The position numbers and the translations under genes were made by a program. DNA of 64,000 nucleotides. Source: an uncultured Clostridia bacterium. GTDB taxonomy: Bacteria; Bacillota; Clostridia; Christensenellales; Borkfalkiaceae. This document shows, piece after piece, positions 17,106-26,067 of this stretch; position 1 is the stretch's first letter, and every line of letters starts with the position of its first letter. The notes below the pieces were generated by a model. It worked only from the letters and a program-made list of their open reading frames with translations, was not told the DNA's origin and made no database searches. The stretch spans positions 120,316 through 184,315 of the forward strand of contig CAKNLK010000001.1 of the NCBI GenBank assembly GCA_930989535.1, written 5' to 3'.

Positions 17106-17136
17106 AAAAGGACGCGCAGTTTTTGCGCGTCCTTTT
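17106..17136 (-). terminator. Intrinsic terminator of purL
   Basis: A 13-bp stem (17106–17118 with 17124–17136) with a 5-nt loop, ending in TTTTG on the minus strand, lies 10 bp after the purL stop. Confidence 0.88.
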
Positions 17137-17145
17137 CGGCATTAG

Positions 17146-20100
17146 TTATTTAAAATACTTCACGCCGCTCTCGAACAGCTTCATATCAAAGTTGCCCGAG
17201 CAATTCTTATACAGATTGTCGCCCGTGCGTTCGGTATGCCCCATCTTGCCGTATACCCTGCCGTCGGGCGAGGTGATGCCCTCGATCGCCCAGGCGGAGC
17301 CGTTCGGGTTGAACGGGTATTCCATCGTGGGTTTGCCCGCAAAATCGCAGTACTGCGTGGCAATCTGGCCGTTTGCAGCCATCGATTCCAGCGCTTTATG
17401 CGGCGCGACAATTCTGCCCTCGCCGTGCGACACGGGAACGGTGAACACATCGCCCACGTTGCAAGCCGCAAGCCAAGGCGATTTGTTCGACGCGACGCGG
17501 ATATCGACGAGCGTAGAGACATGGCGGGAAATATTGTTGTAAGTGAGCGTCGGGCTGGACGGCTCGAGCGGACGGATTTCGCCGTACGGCACGAGTCCGA
17601 GCTTGATGAGCGCCTGGAAGCCGTTGCAGATACCCAAAATCAGGCCGTCGCGCTCGTTGAGCAGCTTCATGACCTGTTCGGCGATGGTCGGGTTGCGGAA
17701 GGTCGTAGCGATGAACTTGCCGCTGCCGTCCGGCTCGTCGCCGCCCGAGAAGCCGCCGGGGAACGCGATGATGTTCGCGCGGGAAATCGCCTTAGCAAAC
17801 GCCTGCACGCTCTCCTCGATGTCCGCCGCGCTGCGGTTTTTGACGACGATGACGTCGCACTCCGCACCCGCCAGGCGGAACTTGCGCGCGGTATCCAACT
17901 CGCAGTTGGTGCCCGGGAACACGGGGATGAACACGCGCGGCTTCGCCGTTTTTATCGCGATATTCTCGTACCGCTTGCCCTTGCAGTCGAAATCGACATC
18001 CTTTGCCCTGCCCTGCGCCTCCGCATGGTTCGGGAATACCTTTTCCAGCGTGCCGCAGAACGCCTCGACCGCTTCCTTTTCGGAGACGGATTCTTTGTCG
18101 TAAACGAAGCCGCTCTCCGTCGTCTCGCCGAGATAAATCTTCGGCGCGTTCAGCTCGTCGGGATTTTCCAGCGAAACAAGTATCTCGCCGTAGTGCTCGG
18201 AGAGCAGGCAGTCGCAGTCGCCCTCGAAGCGGAAGCCGAGCATATTGCCGAAGCAGGATTTTGCGACCGCCGCCGCGATGCCGCCGTTTTCGACGACCGT
18301 CGCGAAGCGGATGTTTCCGCTCTCGATATTCCTGTGAATTTCGCGGTACATATCCGCCAACTCTTTGAAGTCGGGAATCTTGCTGAAATCCTTGTGCATC
18401 GGAATCCAATACAGCTTGGTGCCCGTCTTTTCCAAAACGTTGGTGATGAGCTTGCTCGCCCTGGCGGGCGCGAGCGCGAAAGAGATGAGCGTGGGCGGAA
18501 CGTCGATGTGTTCAAAGGTGCCGCTCATGCTGTCCTTGCCGCCGATGGCGCCGAGCCCCAGCCCAATCTGCGCATACAGCGCGCCGAGGAGCGCGGACAG
18601 AGGAACGCCCCAGCGCTTCGCATCGCGGTTCAGGCGCATGAAAAATTCCTGGAAGGTGAGGCGAATTTCATCGTAATCGCAGCCGCTCGCAATCAGCTTC
18701 GCGACCGACGCAACGATGCTGTAAATCGCGCCCGTGAACGGGCTGCTGCTCATGAGCTCGCTGCAATAGCCGTAGGCGGATACGGTGGCGGCGTCCGTTT
18801 CGCCCCCGCAGATCTTCGCCGCCATGGAGATGGCGGGCGTGAGCTGCGTTTTGCCGCCGAAAGGCATATATACGCTACGCGCGCCGATGGTCGAGTCGAA
18901 CATCTCCGAAAGCCCCTTCTTGGAGCAGACGTTGAGGTCGGAAAGCGAAGCGAGGAAATCGTCGCGGAAGTTCTTTCTCTCGATATCGAAATAATGCGTC
19001 GCATTGTCCGCTATTTCGGCGGAGATGATTTGCTTGACGCCGTTCGTATCGAGGAAGTCGCGCGAGATATCCACGATGGCGCGCCCCTTGAAGAGCATCT
19101 TCATGCGCCGGTCGTCCGTCACGATTGCGACGGGAGTCGCCGCGAGGTTTTCTTCGGCGGCGAGGCGGATGAATTCGTCCTTGTCTTTTTCCGCGACGAC
19201 GACCGCCATGCGCTCCTGCGATTCGGAAATGGCAAGCTCGGTGCCCGAAAGCCCCTCGTATTTGAGCGGCACTTTGTCGAGGTCGATGATAAGCCCGTCG
19301 GCAAGTTCGCCGATGGCGACGGAAACGCCGCCCGCACCGAAGTCGTTGCACTTCTTGATTTTGCGGGTGACTTCCTTATTCAGGAACAGGCGCTGCAATT
19401 TGCGCTCGGTGAGCGGGTTGCCCTTCTGCACTTCCGCGCCGCACGTTTCGACGGAATGGGAATCGTGCGCCTTGGAGGAGCCTGTGGCGCCGCCGCAGCC
19501 GTCGCGCCCCGTTTCCCCGCCGAGCAGGATGATGACGTCGCCCTTTTTCGGCTTTTCGCGGTAGACCATGTCGCGCTTGGCGCCGCCGACGACGAAGCCC
19601 GTTTCCAGCCTTTTAGCCTTGTAGCCGGGGTGGTACACTTCGTCGACCATGCCCGTCGCCAGACCGATTTGGTTGCCGTAGGAGGAGAAGCCCGCCGCTG
19701 CCGTCTTGGTGATAACGCGCTGGGGAAGTTTGCCGGGAAGCGTATCCGCGAGTTTTTCGCGCGGGTCTGCACTGCCCGTCACGCGCATCGCCTGGTAGAC
19801 GTAGGTACGCCCCGATAGCGGATCGCGGATGGCGCCGCCCAGGCAGGTCGCCGCGCCGCCGAACGGCTCGATTTCCGTCGGGTGGTTGTGCGTCTCGTTC
19901 TTGAACATGACGAGGTATTTTTCCGTCTTGCCGTCGATTTCCGCGTCGATGCAGATGGAGCAGGCGTTGATTTCGTCGGAAACGTCGAGGTTGTCCAGCC
20001 GCCCCTCCTTTTTCAGCTTTTTGACGGCGATGGTCGCGATGTCCATGAGGCACGGGTACTTATCCTCGCGCTTCGCGTTGAACTCCGCGAACAGGTCTTT

Positions 20101-20844
20101 ATAGAGGTCGTACGCCTTTTGGATGTGCGGGTTGTCCGAATCGATGTCCACCTTTTGAATTTCGGTGGAAAAAGTCGTATGGCGGCAGTGATCCGACCAA
20201 TAGGTGTCGATGACCTTAACCTCCGTTTCGGTCGGGTTCCTGCCCTCTTTTTTGAAATAATCGCGCACGAAAACGAGGTCTTCGACGCTCATCGCGAAGC
20301 CGTTCTTCTTATGATAATCGGCAATCTCGCTCACGCTCATGTCGATGAAGCCCGCCACTTCCTGCACGTCGTGCGTCTCCATTTTTGCGCGGGCGAGCGT
20401 CTTCGGCTTTTCGAGGGAAACCTCCGCACTTTCGACGGGGTTGATGAGGTGCTTTTTGATGCGTTCCAATTCCGCGTCCGTCACGCCCTTGACGGCGATG
20501 ACGCGCGCGCACTTGATGAGCGGGCGGTTCTTCTGCGTGAGAAGCTGCACGCACTGCGCCGCGCTGTCCGCGCGCTGGTCATACTGCCCGTCCAAAAAGG
20601 CGATGGCGAAAACCTTATAATCCTCGTCGACGGGAAGCGTTTCGCGGTAGACGGTATCAACGGGCGGCTCGGAGAACACGTTGACGATGGCGCCCTCCAA
20701 TTCCTCTCCGGTGATGCCCTCCACGTCGTAACGGATGACCTCGCGCAAATCTTCGACGGCGATGCCGAGCTGCGCATCCAAATCCTCGCGAATCTTCTTC
20801 GCCTGCAAATTTTCCTTTTTCTCTACGAATACTCTGTAAATCAT
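17146..20844 (-). CDS. purL: Phosphoribosylformylglycinamidine synthase, single-chain
   Basis: Converts FGAR, glutamine and ATP to FGAM (purine step 4). At 1,232 residues it is the large fused form that combines synthetase and glutaminase, unlike the separate PurL/PurQ/PurS of B. subtilis. An N-terminal PurS-like part (about 1–150) is followed by two AIR synthase-like halves (about 175–950), including SDHCRHTTF near 212 and FKNETHNHPTEIEPFGGAATC near 310. The C-terminal class I glutamine amidotransferase has GTNCELDTARKFR, the nucleophile Cys in LGICNGFQ and the SHGEGR histidine motif. It starts 3 bp after purD and is the last gene of the purine cluster. Confidence 0.97.
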   Translation of the reverse strand: MIYRVFVEKKENLQAKKIREDLDAQLGIAVEDLREVIRYDVEGITGEELEGAIVNVFSEPPVDTVYRETLPVDEDYKVFAIAFLDGQYDQRADSAAQCVQLLTQKNRPLIKCARVIAVKGVTDAELERIKKHLINPVESAEVSLEKPKTLARAKMETHDVQEVAGFIDMSVSEIADYHKKNGFAMSVEDLVFVRDYFKKEGRNPTETEVKVIDTYWSDHCRHTTFSTEIQKVDIDSDNPHIQKAYDLYKDLFAEFNAKREDKYPCLMDIATIAVKKLKKEGRLDNLDVSDEINACSICIDAEIDGKTEKYLVMFKNETHNHPTEIEPFGGAATCLGGAIRDPLSGRTYVYQAMRVTGSADPREKLADTLPGKLPQRVITKTAAAGFSSYGNQIGLATGMVDEVYHPGYKAKRLETGFVVGGAKRDMVYREKPKKGDVIILLGGETGRDGCGGATGSSKAHDSHSVETCGAEVQKGNPLTERKLQRLFLNKEVTRKIKKCNDFGAGGVSVAIGELADGLIIDLDKVPLKYEGLSGTELAISESQERMAVVVAEKDKDEFIRLAAEENLAATPVAIVTDDRRMKMLFKGRAIVDISRDFLDTNGVKQIISAEIADNATHYFDIERKNFRDDFLASLSDLNVCSKKGLSEMFDSTIGARSVYMPFGGKTQLTPAISMAAKICGGETDAATVSAYGYCSELMSSSPFTGAIYSIVASVAKLIASGCDYDEIRLTFQEFFMRLNRDAKRWGVPLSALLGALYAQIGLGLGAIGGKDSMSGTFEHIDVPPTLISFALAPARASKLITNVLEKTGTKLYWIPMHKDFSKIPDFKELADMYREIHRNIESGNIRFATVVENGGIAAAVAKSCFGNMLGFRFEGDCDCLLSEHYGEILVSLENPDELNAPKIYLGETTESGFVYDKESVSEKEAVEAFCGTLEKVFPNHAEAQGRAKDVDFDCKGKRYENIAIKTAKPRVFIPVFPGTNCELDTARKFRLAGAECDVIVVKNRSAADIEESVQAFAKAISRANIIAFPGGFSGGDEPDGSGKFIATTFRNPTIAEQVMKLLNERDGLILGICNGFQALIKLGLVPYGEIRPLEPSSPTLTYNNISRHVSTLVDIRVASNKSPWLAACNVGDVFTVPVSHGEGRIVAPHKALESMAANGQIATQYCDFAGKPTMEYPFNPNGSAWAIEGITSPDGRVYGKMGHTERTGDNLYKNCSGNFDMKLFESGVKYFK

Positions 20845-20847
20845 ATC

Positions 20848-22134
20848 TTAACCCTTTGCGTTGTACTTGATGCCGATATCCTTGCGGTACTGCATCCCGT
20901 CAAAGTGAATTTTTTCCACGTTTTTGTATGCCTTTTCGCGCGCTTCGGCGATGGTCTTGCCCTTGGCGCACACGTTCAGCACGCGCCCTCCGTTCGTCTT
21001 TAAGACGCCGCCTTCGCGCTTGGTGCCCGCATGGTAGACGAACACGTCCTTATCCAAATCGCCGATGATGATTTCCTTGCCCTTCGCATAGCTCTGCGGA
21101 TAGCCGCCGCTCGCGAGCACGACGCACACGCACGCGCCGCTCTCCCATTCGATATCGATATCGGCGAGCCGCTCGTCGGTGACCGCCTGGAAAATTTCCA
21201 TCAAGTCGGTTTTGAGCATGGGCAGAACGACCTGCGTTTCGGGGTCGCCGAAGCGGGAATTGTACTCGACGACCTTCATACCATCGGGCGTGCGCATGAG
21301 CCCGAAGTACAGCACCCCTTTGAACGGGCGCCCCTCCGCGTTCATCGCCCTGACGGTGGGCAGGAGAATCTTATTCATCACCTCGTCGGAGATTTCATCA
21401 TCATAGAACGGGCAGGGCGTGAACGTGCCCATGCCGCCCGTATTCAGCCCCTTGTCGCCGTCGAGCGCGCGCTTGTGGTCGCAGCTGGCGAGCATGGGGA
21501 CGATGGTCTTGCCGTCGGTGAAGGTCAGAACGGACACCTCCTCGCCGGGCGTGAACTCCTTGCCCGTGAGGAACTCCTCCACGACCACCGTATTGCCCGC
21601 GGCACCGAACGCCTTGTCGAGCATGATTTGTTTGAGCCCCGCCTTCGCCTGCTCGAGATTTTCGCAGATGAGCACGCCCTTGCCGAGCGCCAGCCCGTCC
21701 GCTTTCAGTACGACGGGGAATTTGCCCTTTTCGACATAGGCGAGCGCCTTTTCGTAATCGTCGAACGTTTCGTAGGCGGCGGTCGGAATGCCGTACTTTT
21801 TCATGAGGTTTTTGGCAAAGCTCTTGCTCGCCTCGATTTCGGCGGCCTTTTTGTTCGGCCCGAACACGCGGTGACCGCGGCTCTCCAACTCGTCCGCAAG
21901 CCCCAGGGCGAGCGGGTCGTCGGGCGCGATGACGGTGTATTCCACGTCTTTATGCGCGTCCACCCAGTCGCCGACGGCCTTTAAGTCGAGATAGTCGACG
22001 TCGACGCACTCCGCAAGCTCGGCGATGCCCGCGTTGCCCTTCATGCAATAGATTTTATCCACGGTCGGGCTCTTTGCGAGCGCCGCGATGATGGCGTGCT
22101 CCCTGCCGCCGTTTCCGATAACCAAAACGTTCAT
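20848..22134 (-). CDS. purD: Phosphoribosylamine–glycine ligase (GAR synthetase)
   Basis: ATP-grasp enzyme for purine step 2 (PRA + glycine to GAR). The 428-residue product begins MNVLVIGNGGREHAI (nucleotide-binding N-domain) and contains KADGLALGKGVLIC, the ATP-grasp loop VVEEFLTGKEF and the C-terminal RFGDPETQVVLP motif. ATG at 22134 is used because it matches the family N-terminus and has AAGGAAA upstream. The 268-bp spacer before it contains a terminator, an inverted repeat and a repeat element, so purD–purL is probably a transcription unit separate from purE–purH. Confidence 0.97.
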   Translation of the reverse strand: MNVLVIGNGGREHAIIAALAKSPTVDKIYCMKGNAGIAELAECVDVDYLDLKAVGDWVDAHKDVEYTVIAPDDPLALGLADELESRGHRVFGPNKKAAEIEASKSFAKNLMKKYGIPTAAYETFDDYEKALAYVEKGKFPVVLKADGLALGKGVLICENLEQAKAGLKQIMLDKAFGAAGNTVVVEEFLTGKEFTPGEEVSVLTFTDGKTIVPMLASCDHKRALDGDKGLNTGGMGTFTPCPFYDDEISDEVMNKILLPTVRAMNAEGRPFKGVLYFGLMRTPDGMKVVEYNSRFGDPETQVVLPMLKTDLMEIFQAVTDERLADIDIEWESGACVCVVLASGGYPQSYAKGKEIIIGDLDKDVFVYHAGTKREGGVLKTNGGRVLNVCAKGKTIAEAREKAYKNVEKIHFDGMQYRKDIGIKYNAKG

Positions 22135-22214
22135 TCGATTTTCCTTTTTGTGTAACAAATTTTATAACCGCGGTTTTATATTTTTGATAATTACTCGAAT
22201 AAAATAATCATTCG

Positions 22215-22244
22215 AAAAAGGCAAAACCACGCTTTTGCCTTTTT
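22215..22244 (-). terminator. Intrinsic terminator upstream of purD
   Basis: A 12-bp stem, AAAAAGGCAAAA (22215–22226) with TTTTGCCTTTTT (22233–22244), and a 6-nt loop, followed on the minus strand by CGAATGATTATTTT. It separates the purE–purH transcript from purD–purL. Confidence 0.8.
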
Positions 22245-22280
22245 CCCTCAATTTGCCGAAAGGCTTACGGAAGGGGTGAA

Positions 22281-22324
22281 ATCGATGCGCATATTTGTGG
22301 TGTGCCCTCAAAATGCGCATCGAT
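22281..22324. repeat. 12-bp inverted repeat in the purD leader
   Basis: ATCGATGCGCAT (22281–22292) and ATGCGCATCGAT (22313–22324) are perfect complements around a 20-nt loop. This could be a cruciform, RNA stem or part of the repeat element next to it. Confidence 0.75.
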
Positions 22325-22338
22325 GAGGGGAAAGCCGC

Positions 22339-22397
22339 TCGGGTTTCCCCTAAATCTCACGGAAAAAAGTTTTATCAGCTTAAAACTTTTTTCGTGA
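22339..22397 (+). repeat. Hairpin repeat element, copy A
   Basis: A CGGGTTT-led flank precedes a 41-bp hairpin (22357–22397) with arms TCACG-(bulged G)-AAAAAAGTTTTA and TAAAACTTTTTT-CGTGA around TCAGCT. The same architecture, including the bulged G and the CAGC loop, recurs in opposite orientation at 63899–63957. It lies 6 bp after the AICAR transformylase stop and may also act as its terminator. Confidence 0.7.
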
Positions 22398-22402
22398 ATA
22401 CC

Positions 22403-23593
22403 TTAGTGGTGGAACAGCCGCATCCCCGTGAACGCCATCACCATGCCGTACTTGTCGCACGCGTCGATGACGAGGTCGTCGCGCACCGAACCGCCCGGCT
22501 GCGCGATATAGGATACGCCGCTCTTTTTCGCGCGCTCGATGTTGTCCGAGAACGGGAAAAACGCGTCGCTGCCCAGGGATACGCCCGTGATTTTGGAGAG
22601 ATATTCTTTCTTCTCCTCCTTCGTGAACGGTTCGGGGCGCACGGCAAAATACTGCTTCCACACATCGTCGCCGAGCACGTCCTCGTATTCGTCGGAGAGA
22701 TAGATGTCGATGATGTTGTTCTTATCCGGCCTGCCGATGCCCTCGGCAAACTGAAGCCCGAGCACCTTGTCGCTCTGGCGCAGGTGCCACAAATCCGCCT
22801 TTGTACCCGCGAGCCGCGTGCAATGGATGCGCGACTGCTGCCCCGCGCCCACGCCGATTGCCTGCCCGTCCGCCGCGAAGCACACGGAGTTGGACTGCGT
22901 GTATTTGAGGGTGATGAGGGAGATGATGAGGTCGGTAATTGCCTCGGGCGGGAGTTCCTTCTTCTTCGTGACGATATTTTTGAGAAGGTCGGCGTCGATT
23001 TTAAACTCGTTCCTGCCCTGCTCGAAAGTCACGCCGAACACCTGCTTGTGCTCGACGGGGTCGGGCCTATAATCCTTGTCGATTTTGACGATGTTGTAGC
23101 CGCCCTTGCGCTTGGCCTTGAGAATCTCCAGCGCCTTGGGGGAATAGGCGGGCGCGATGATGCCGTCGGACACCTCGCGGGAGATAATCTTCGCCGTCAC
23201 CTCGTCGCACTCGTCGGAGAGGGCTATCCAATCGCCGAAGGAGGACATCCTGTCCGTTCCGCGGGCGCGCGCATAGGCGCAGGCGAGGGGCGAATCGTCC
23301 AGCCCCTCGATGTCGTCGACGAAGCAGGATTTTTTCAGCCTGTCGGACAGCTTTTTGCCGACCGCCGCGCTCGTCGGGCTGACGTGTTTGAAGGAGGTGG
23401 CGGCGACCATGCCCGTATTTTCCTTGATTTCCTTGACGAGCTGCCAGCTGTTGAACGCATCAAGAAAATTGATGTAGCCCGGCCTGCCGTTCAGAATTTC
23501 GATGGGGAGGTCGGAGCCGTCCGCCATGAAAATTTTTGCGGGCTTTTGGTTGGGGTTGCAGCCGTATTTGAGTTCGAATTCTTTCATCGCCAA
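22403..23593 (-). CDS. purH: Stand-alone AICAR formyltransferase (PurH-like, no cyclohydrolase domain)
   Basis: Transfers the formyl group of 10-formyl-THF to AICAR to give FAICAR (purine step 9). At 396 residues it is shorter than bifunctional PurH (about 510), and the N-terminal MGS-like IMP cyclohydrolase domain is missing. The transformylase signature [11 protein letters not shown] with catalytic Lys69-His70 is intact, as are SGxxDGI-like [12 protein letters not shown] and the C-terminal [16 protein letters not shown]. The missing IMP cyclohydrolase activity is supplied by the adjacent PurO-type gene, 6 bp upstream. The real start may be the third codon (MKEFELKYG). Confidence 0.93.
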   Translation of the reverse strand: MAMKEFELKYGCNPNQKPAKIFMADGSDLPIEILNGRPGYINFLDAFNSWQLVKEIKENTGMVAATSFKHVSPTSAAVGKKLSDRLKKSCFVDDIEGLDDSPLACAYARARGTDRMSSFGDWIALSDECDEVTAKIISREVSDGIIAPAYSPKALEILKAKRKGGYNIVKIDKDYRPDPVEHKQVFGVTFEQGRNEFKIDADLLKNIVTKKKELPPEAITDLIISLITLKYTQSNSVCFAADGQAIGVGAGQQSRIHCTRLAGTKADLWHLRQSDKVLGLQFAEGIGRPDKNNIIDIYLSDEYEDVLGDDVWKQYFAVRPEPFTKEEKKEYLSKITGVSLGSDAFFPFSDNIERAKKSGVSYIAQPGGSVRDDLVIDACDKYGMVMAFTGMRLFHH

Positions 23594-23599
23594 ATCTCC

Positions 23600-24319
23600 T
23601 TATTTATTTTTGTTGAACAAAACTTTTTCGTACTTGCCCGTTGTAAGATCGGTATAGCGGACATACAGCGAAATTTTGTTGTTTTCGTTGAGGTTGTTCC
23701 ACAGCGCATCCGCAAAGGCTTGGATGTCGTTCGGAATCTTTACCCGCTCGGGCTCGCCCGTGAACGTCGGGATGGGGCTGCCGTCGCAGTTGTAGGTGTG
23801 GATAAAGTGCCCCAAGCCGTTCAGCGGCTGGTAGGAGAATGTGTAGCGGTTGCAGGCGGTGCCGTCTTCGTCGGCACTTTTCAGGATACTCAATTTATAG
23901 GTGAAATCTTTGTCCGCAAAATTCAGAATACCGCTGATGCGCGGGGTAAAATTGGGCGCGTCCGGCTCGAAACAGCGCGTTTCCAGCGCTTCCTCAAAGC
24001 TCTTGCCCGCTTTGAGATAGTCGTACACCGTGTCCGTCTGGTCGCCGTTGGTGACGATGACGGAGCTGCCCGCCTTGCGCACGGGCGAATAGATAATGAG
24101 CGACGGGTCTTCGACCTTGCTCGCGTCGAAGGGATAGATGGTCAAATCGTCCCCTTCCTCCTTAAAAACGCGGTTGCGGCTGTTTTCGCTCCGCCCCATG
24201 ATAAAATAGGCGAACACTGCCTTTTTGCCGTCTTCGCTCTTGCCGACGACGATACCGCGGCCGACGTAACTGTTATCCTTGATAAGTTCTCCGATGTCCG
24301 AAACGGAATAGATATTCAT
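23600..24319 (-). CDS. purO: IMP cyclohydrolase, PurO-like
   Basis: Closes FAICAR to IMP (purine step 10). The 239-residue protein resembles the archaeal-type PurO / IMP cyclohydrolase-like family (Ntn-hydrolase-like fold), not the PurH N-domain. Characteristic segments are the N-terminal YVGRGIVVGKSEDGKKAVFA, the RSENSRNRVF turn (about 43–52), TNGDQTDTVYDYL (about 90–102) and FTPRISGIL. It lies between purN and the stand-alone transformylase, completing the last two steps with two separate proteins. Confidence 0.88.
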   Translation of the reverse strand: MNIYSVSDIGELIKDNSYVGRGIVVGKSEDGKKAVFAYFIMGRSENSRNRVFKEEGDDLTIYPFDASKVEDPSLIIYSPVRKAGSSVIVTNGDQTDTVYDYLKAGKSFEEALETRCFEPDAPNFTPRISGILNFADKDFTYKLSILKSADEDGTACNRYTFSYQPLNGLGHFIHTYNCDGSPIPTFTGEPERVKIPNDIQAFADALWNNLNENNKISLYVRYTDLTTGKYEKVLFNKNK

Positions 24320-24403
24320 TGGTTTAACCCCGCTTTCTGTGATTTTTATACGCGCCGCAGGCGCGGCGCGTTTTCAGCCCCTTGCATGCCATGCAAGAGG
24401 TAT

Positions 24404-25021
24404 TTACTCGGCTATAGTAACTTTTCTGCCTTCCTTGACGATTTTGCCCGTCGTCAAAAGCCGCACCGCCTCGGGGAGCGCCCTGTGCTCCTCCTCTAAA
24501 ATGCGCGCCTGCAAACTTTCGGGCGTGTCATCCTCTTTCACCTCGACGGCGCGCTGCAGGATAATGGCGCCGCTGTCGTAATGCTCGTCCACGAAGTGCA
24601 CCGTCAGCCCCGAAATTTTTACGCCGTATTCGATTGCCGCGCGGTGAACGTTCAGCCCGTAAAATCCCTTGCCGCAGAAGCTGGGAATGAGGGACGGGTG
24701 AATGTTGATGATGCGGTCGGGAAAGGCGCGCACGAAATTTTCGCCGAGCATGGAAAGATAACCCGCCAAAACAACGTAATCGACGCCGCGGCGGTTCAGC
24801 TCCGCGATGATGTCCTCATACATCTCCTCGACGGAAGCAAAATCTTTTTTATTGCGCACGATAGAATCGATACCGTGTTTTTTGGCGCGCTCGATGGCGT
24901 AAATGCCCTCTTTGGACGCGACGAGCAGGGATATTTCGCAGAACTGTTCCCGCTCGTTCGCGTCGATGACGGACTGAAAATCGCTGCCCGAGCCGCTGGC
25001 AAAGACCGCTATTTTTTTCAC
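24404..25021 (-). CDS. purN: Phosphoribosylglycinamide formyltransferase
   Basis: Formylates GAR using 10-formyl-THF (purine step 3). The 205-residue product has the folate/GAR motifs: N-terminal [15 protein letters not shown], the active-site [11 protein letters not shown] (Asn-His pair) and [19 protein letters not shown] start at 25021 overlapping the purM stop (GTGA) is preferred over an upstream in-frame codon, because it gives the family N-terminus and tight coupling. About 84 bp separate it from purO. Confidence 0.95.
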   Translation of the reverse strand: MKKIAVFASGSGSDFQSVIDANEREQFCEISLLVASKEGIYAIERAKKHGIDSIVRNKKDFASVEEMYEDIIAELNRRGVDYVVLAGYLSMLGENFVRAFPDRIINIHPSLIPSFCGKGFYGLNVHRAAIEYGVKISGLTVHFVDEHYDSGAIILQRAVEVKEDDTPESLQARILEEEHRALPEAVRLLTTGKIVKEGRKVTIAE

Positions 25022-26046
25022 TTGAGAGTAACCCCTTTGCCGCTGACCGTTTCGCCGATGAGCCACGCGCGCTCGCCCGCCGCTTCCAGCGCGGAAATCG
25101 TATTTTGTGCGTCCGCTTTATCTACGCAGACGACCATGCCGATACCCATATTGAAAGTGTTGTAAATCTGCTCGTCCGACATCTCCGACTTCTCGTGCAT
25201 AATTTTGAAAATTTCAGGGAGCGGATAGGAATCCTTTTTAATTTCGCAGCCGATGCCCTCGGGGAAGATGCGCGGAATATTTTCGATGAAGCCGCCGCCC
25301 GTAATGTGCGCAATGCCTTTCACCTTGACTTTGGTGATGAGCCCGAGGATGCTCTTGACGTAAATTTTCGTCGGCGTCAAAAGCACGTTGAGCACTTTGT
25401 CTTTCAAGCGGTCGTCGTAGCGGTCGAGGTCGTGCGAGTGGGCATTGTCGCCGAACAACTTGCGCACGAGCGAATAGCCGTTGGAATGAATTCCGCTGGA
25501 CGCAATGCCGACGAGCGCGTCGCCCGCCTTGATTTCCTTGCCGTTGATAATCTTCTTTTTATCGACGATGCCGACCGCAAACCCGGCGATATCGTACTCG
25601 CCGTCGGGGTAAAAGCCGGGCATTTCCGCCGTTTCCCCGCCGATGAGCGCGCAGCCCGCCTGCCGGCAGCCTTCCGCCACGCCCGATACGACGGTGGCGA
25701 CGACCTCGGGCGAAAGTTTGCCCGTGGCGAAATAGTCGAGGAAAAAGAGGGGCTTGGCACCCTGGCATACGATGTCGTTCACGCACATGGCAACCGCGTC
25801 GATGCCGACGGTGTCGTGCCTGTTCGCGAGAAAGGCGTATTTGAGTTTGGTGCCCACGCCGTCCGTGCCCGCAACGAGCACGGGCTCCTCCATCTTTTCG
25901 CCCGCAATGGAATAGAAGCCGCCGAACGAGCCGATGTCTCCGAGCACATTGTCGTTGAACGTCGTCTTGACGTGCTTTTTCATCAATTCGACTGCTTTAT
26001 ATCCCCTTTCGACGTCTACGCCGCTGTCCTTATAGGATATGGCCAT
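25018..26046 (-). CDS. purM: Phosphoribosylaminoimidazole (AIR) synthetase
   Basis: ATP-dependent ring closure of FGAM to AIR (purine step 5). The 342 residues show the AIRS fold with [16 protein letters not shown] at the start, the glycine-rich [16 protein letters not shown] (about 57–72), [11 protein letters not shown] and [12 protein letters not shown]. It follows purF by 21 bp with a strong AGGAGAG ribosome site and overlaps purN by 4 bp. Confidence 0.97.
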   Translation of the reverse strand: MAISYKDSGVDVERGYKAVELMKKHVKTTFNDNVLGDIGSFGGFYSIAGEKMEEPVLVAGTDGVGTKLKYAFLANRHDTVGIDAVAMCVNDIVCQGAKPLFFLDYFATGKLSPEVVATVVSGVAEGCRQAGCALIGGETAEMPGFYPDGEYDIAGFAVGIVDKKKIINGKEIKAGDALVGIASSGIHSNGYSLVRKLFGDNAHSHDLDRYDDRLKDKVLNVLLTPTKIYVKSILGLITKVKVKGIAHITGGGFIENIPRIFPEGIGCEIKKDSYPLPEIFKIMHEKSEMSDEQIYNTFNMGIGMVVCVDKADAQNTISALEAAGERAWLIGETVSGKGVTLK

Positions 26047-26067
26047 TTTTTATCTCTCCTTTTGTCT

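Larger units (their letters stand above)
22135..22402 (-). other. 268-bp spacer between the AICAR transformylase gene and purD
   Basis: On the minus strand this holds, in order, a long hairpin repeat (22397–22339), a 12-bp inverted repeat (22324–22281), an intrinsic terminator (22244–22215) and an AT-rich stretch with TATAAA-like sequence and AACCGCGGTT palindrome (22176–22167) shortly before purD. No credible coding sequence was found. Confidence 0.7.

Noticed and set aside
17236..19818. 860-codon plus-strand open frame opposite purL
   Set aside because: Antisense shadow of a conserved enzyme; composition typical of reverse-frame translation and no initiation signals.
22295..24499. 734-codon plus-strand open frame opposite the PurH/PurO genes
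   Set aside because: Antisense shadow; crosses gene boundaries.
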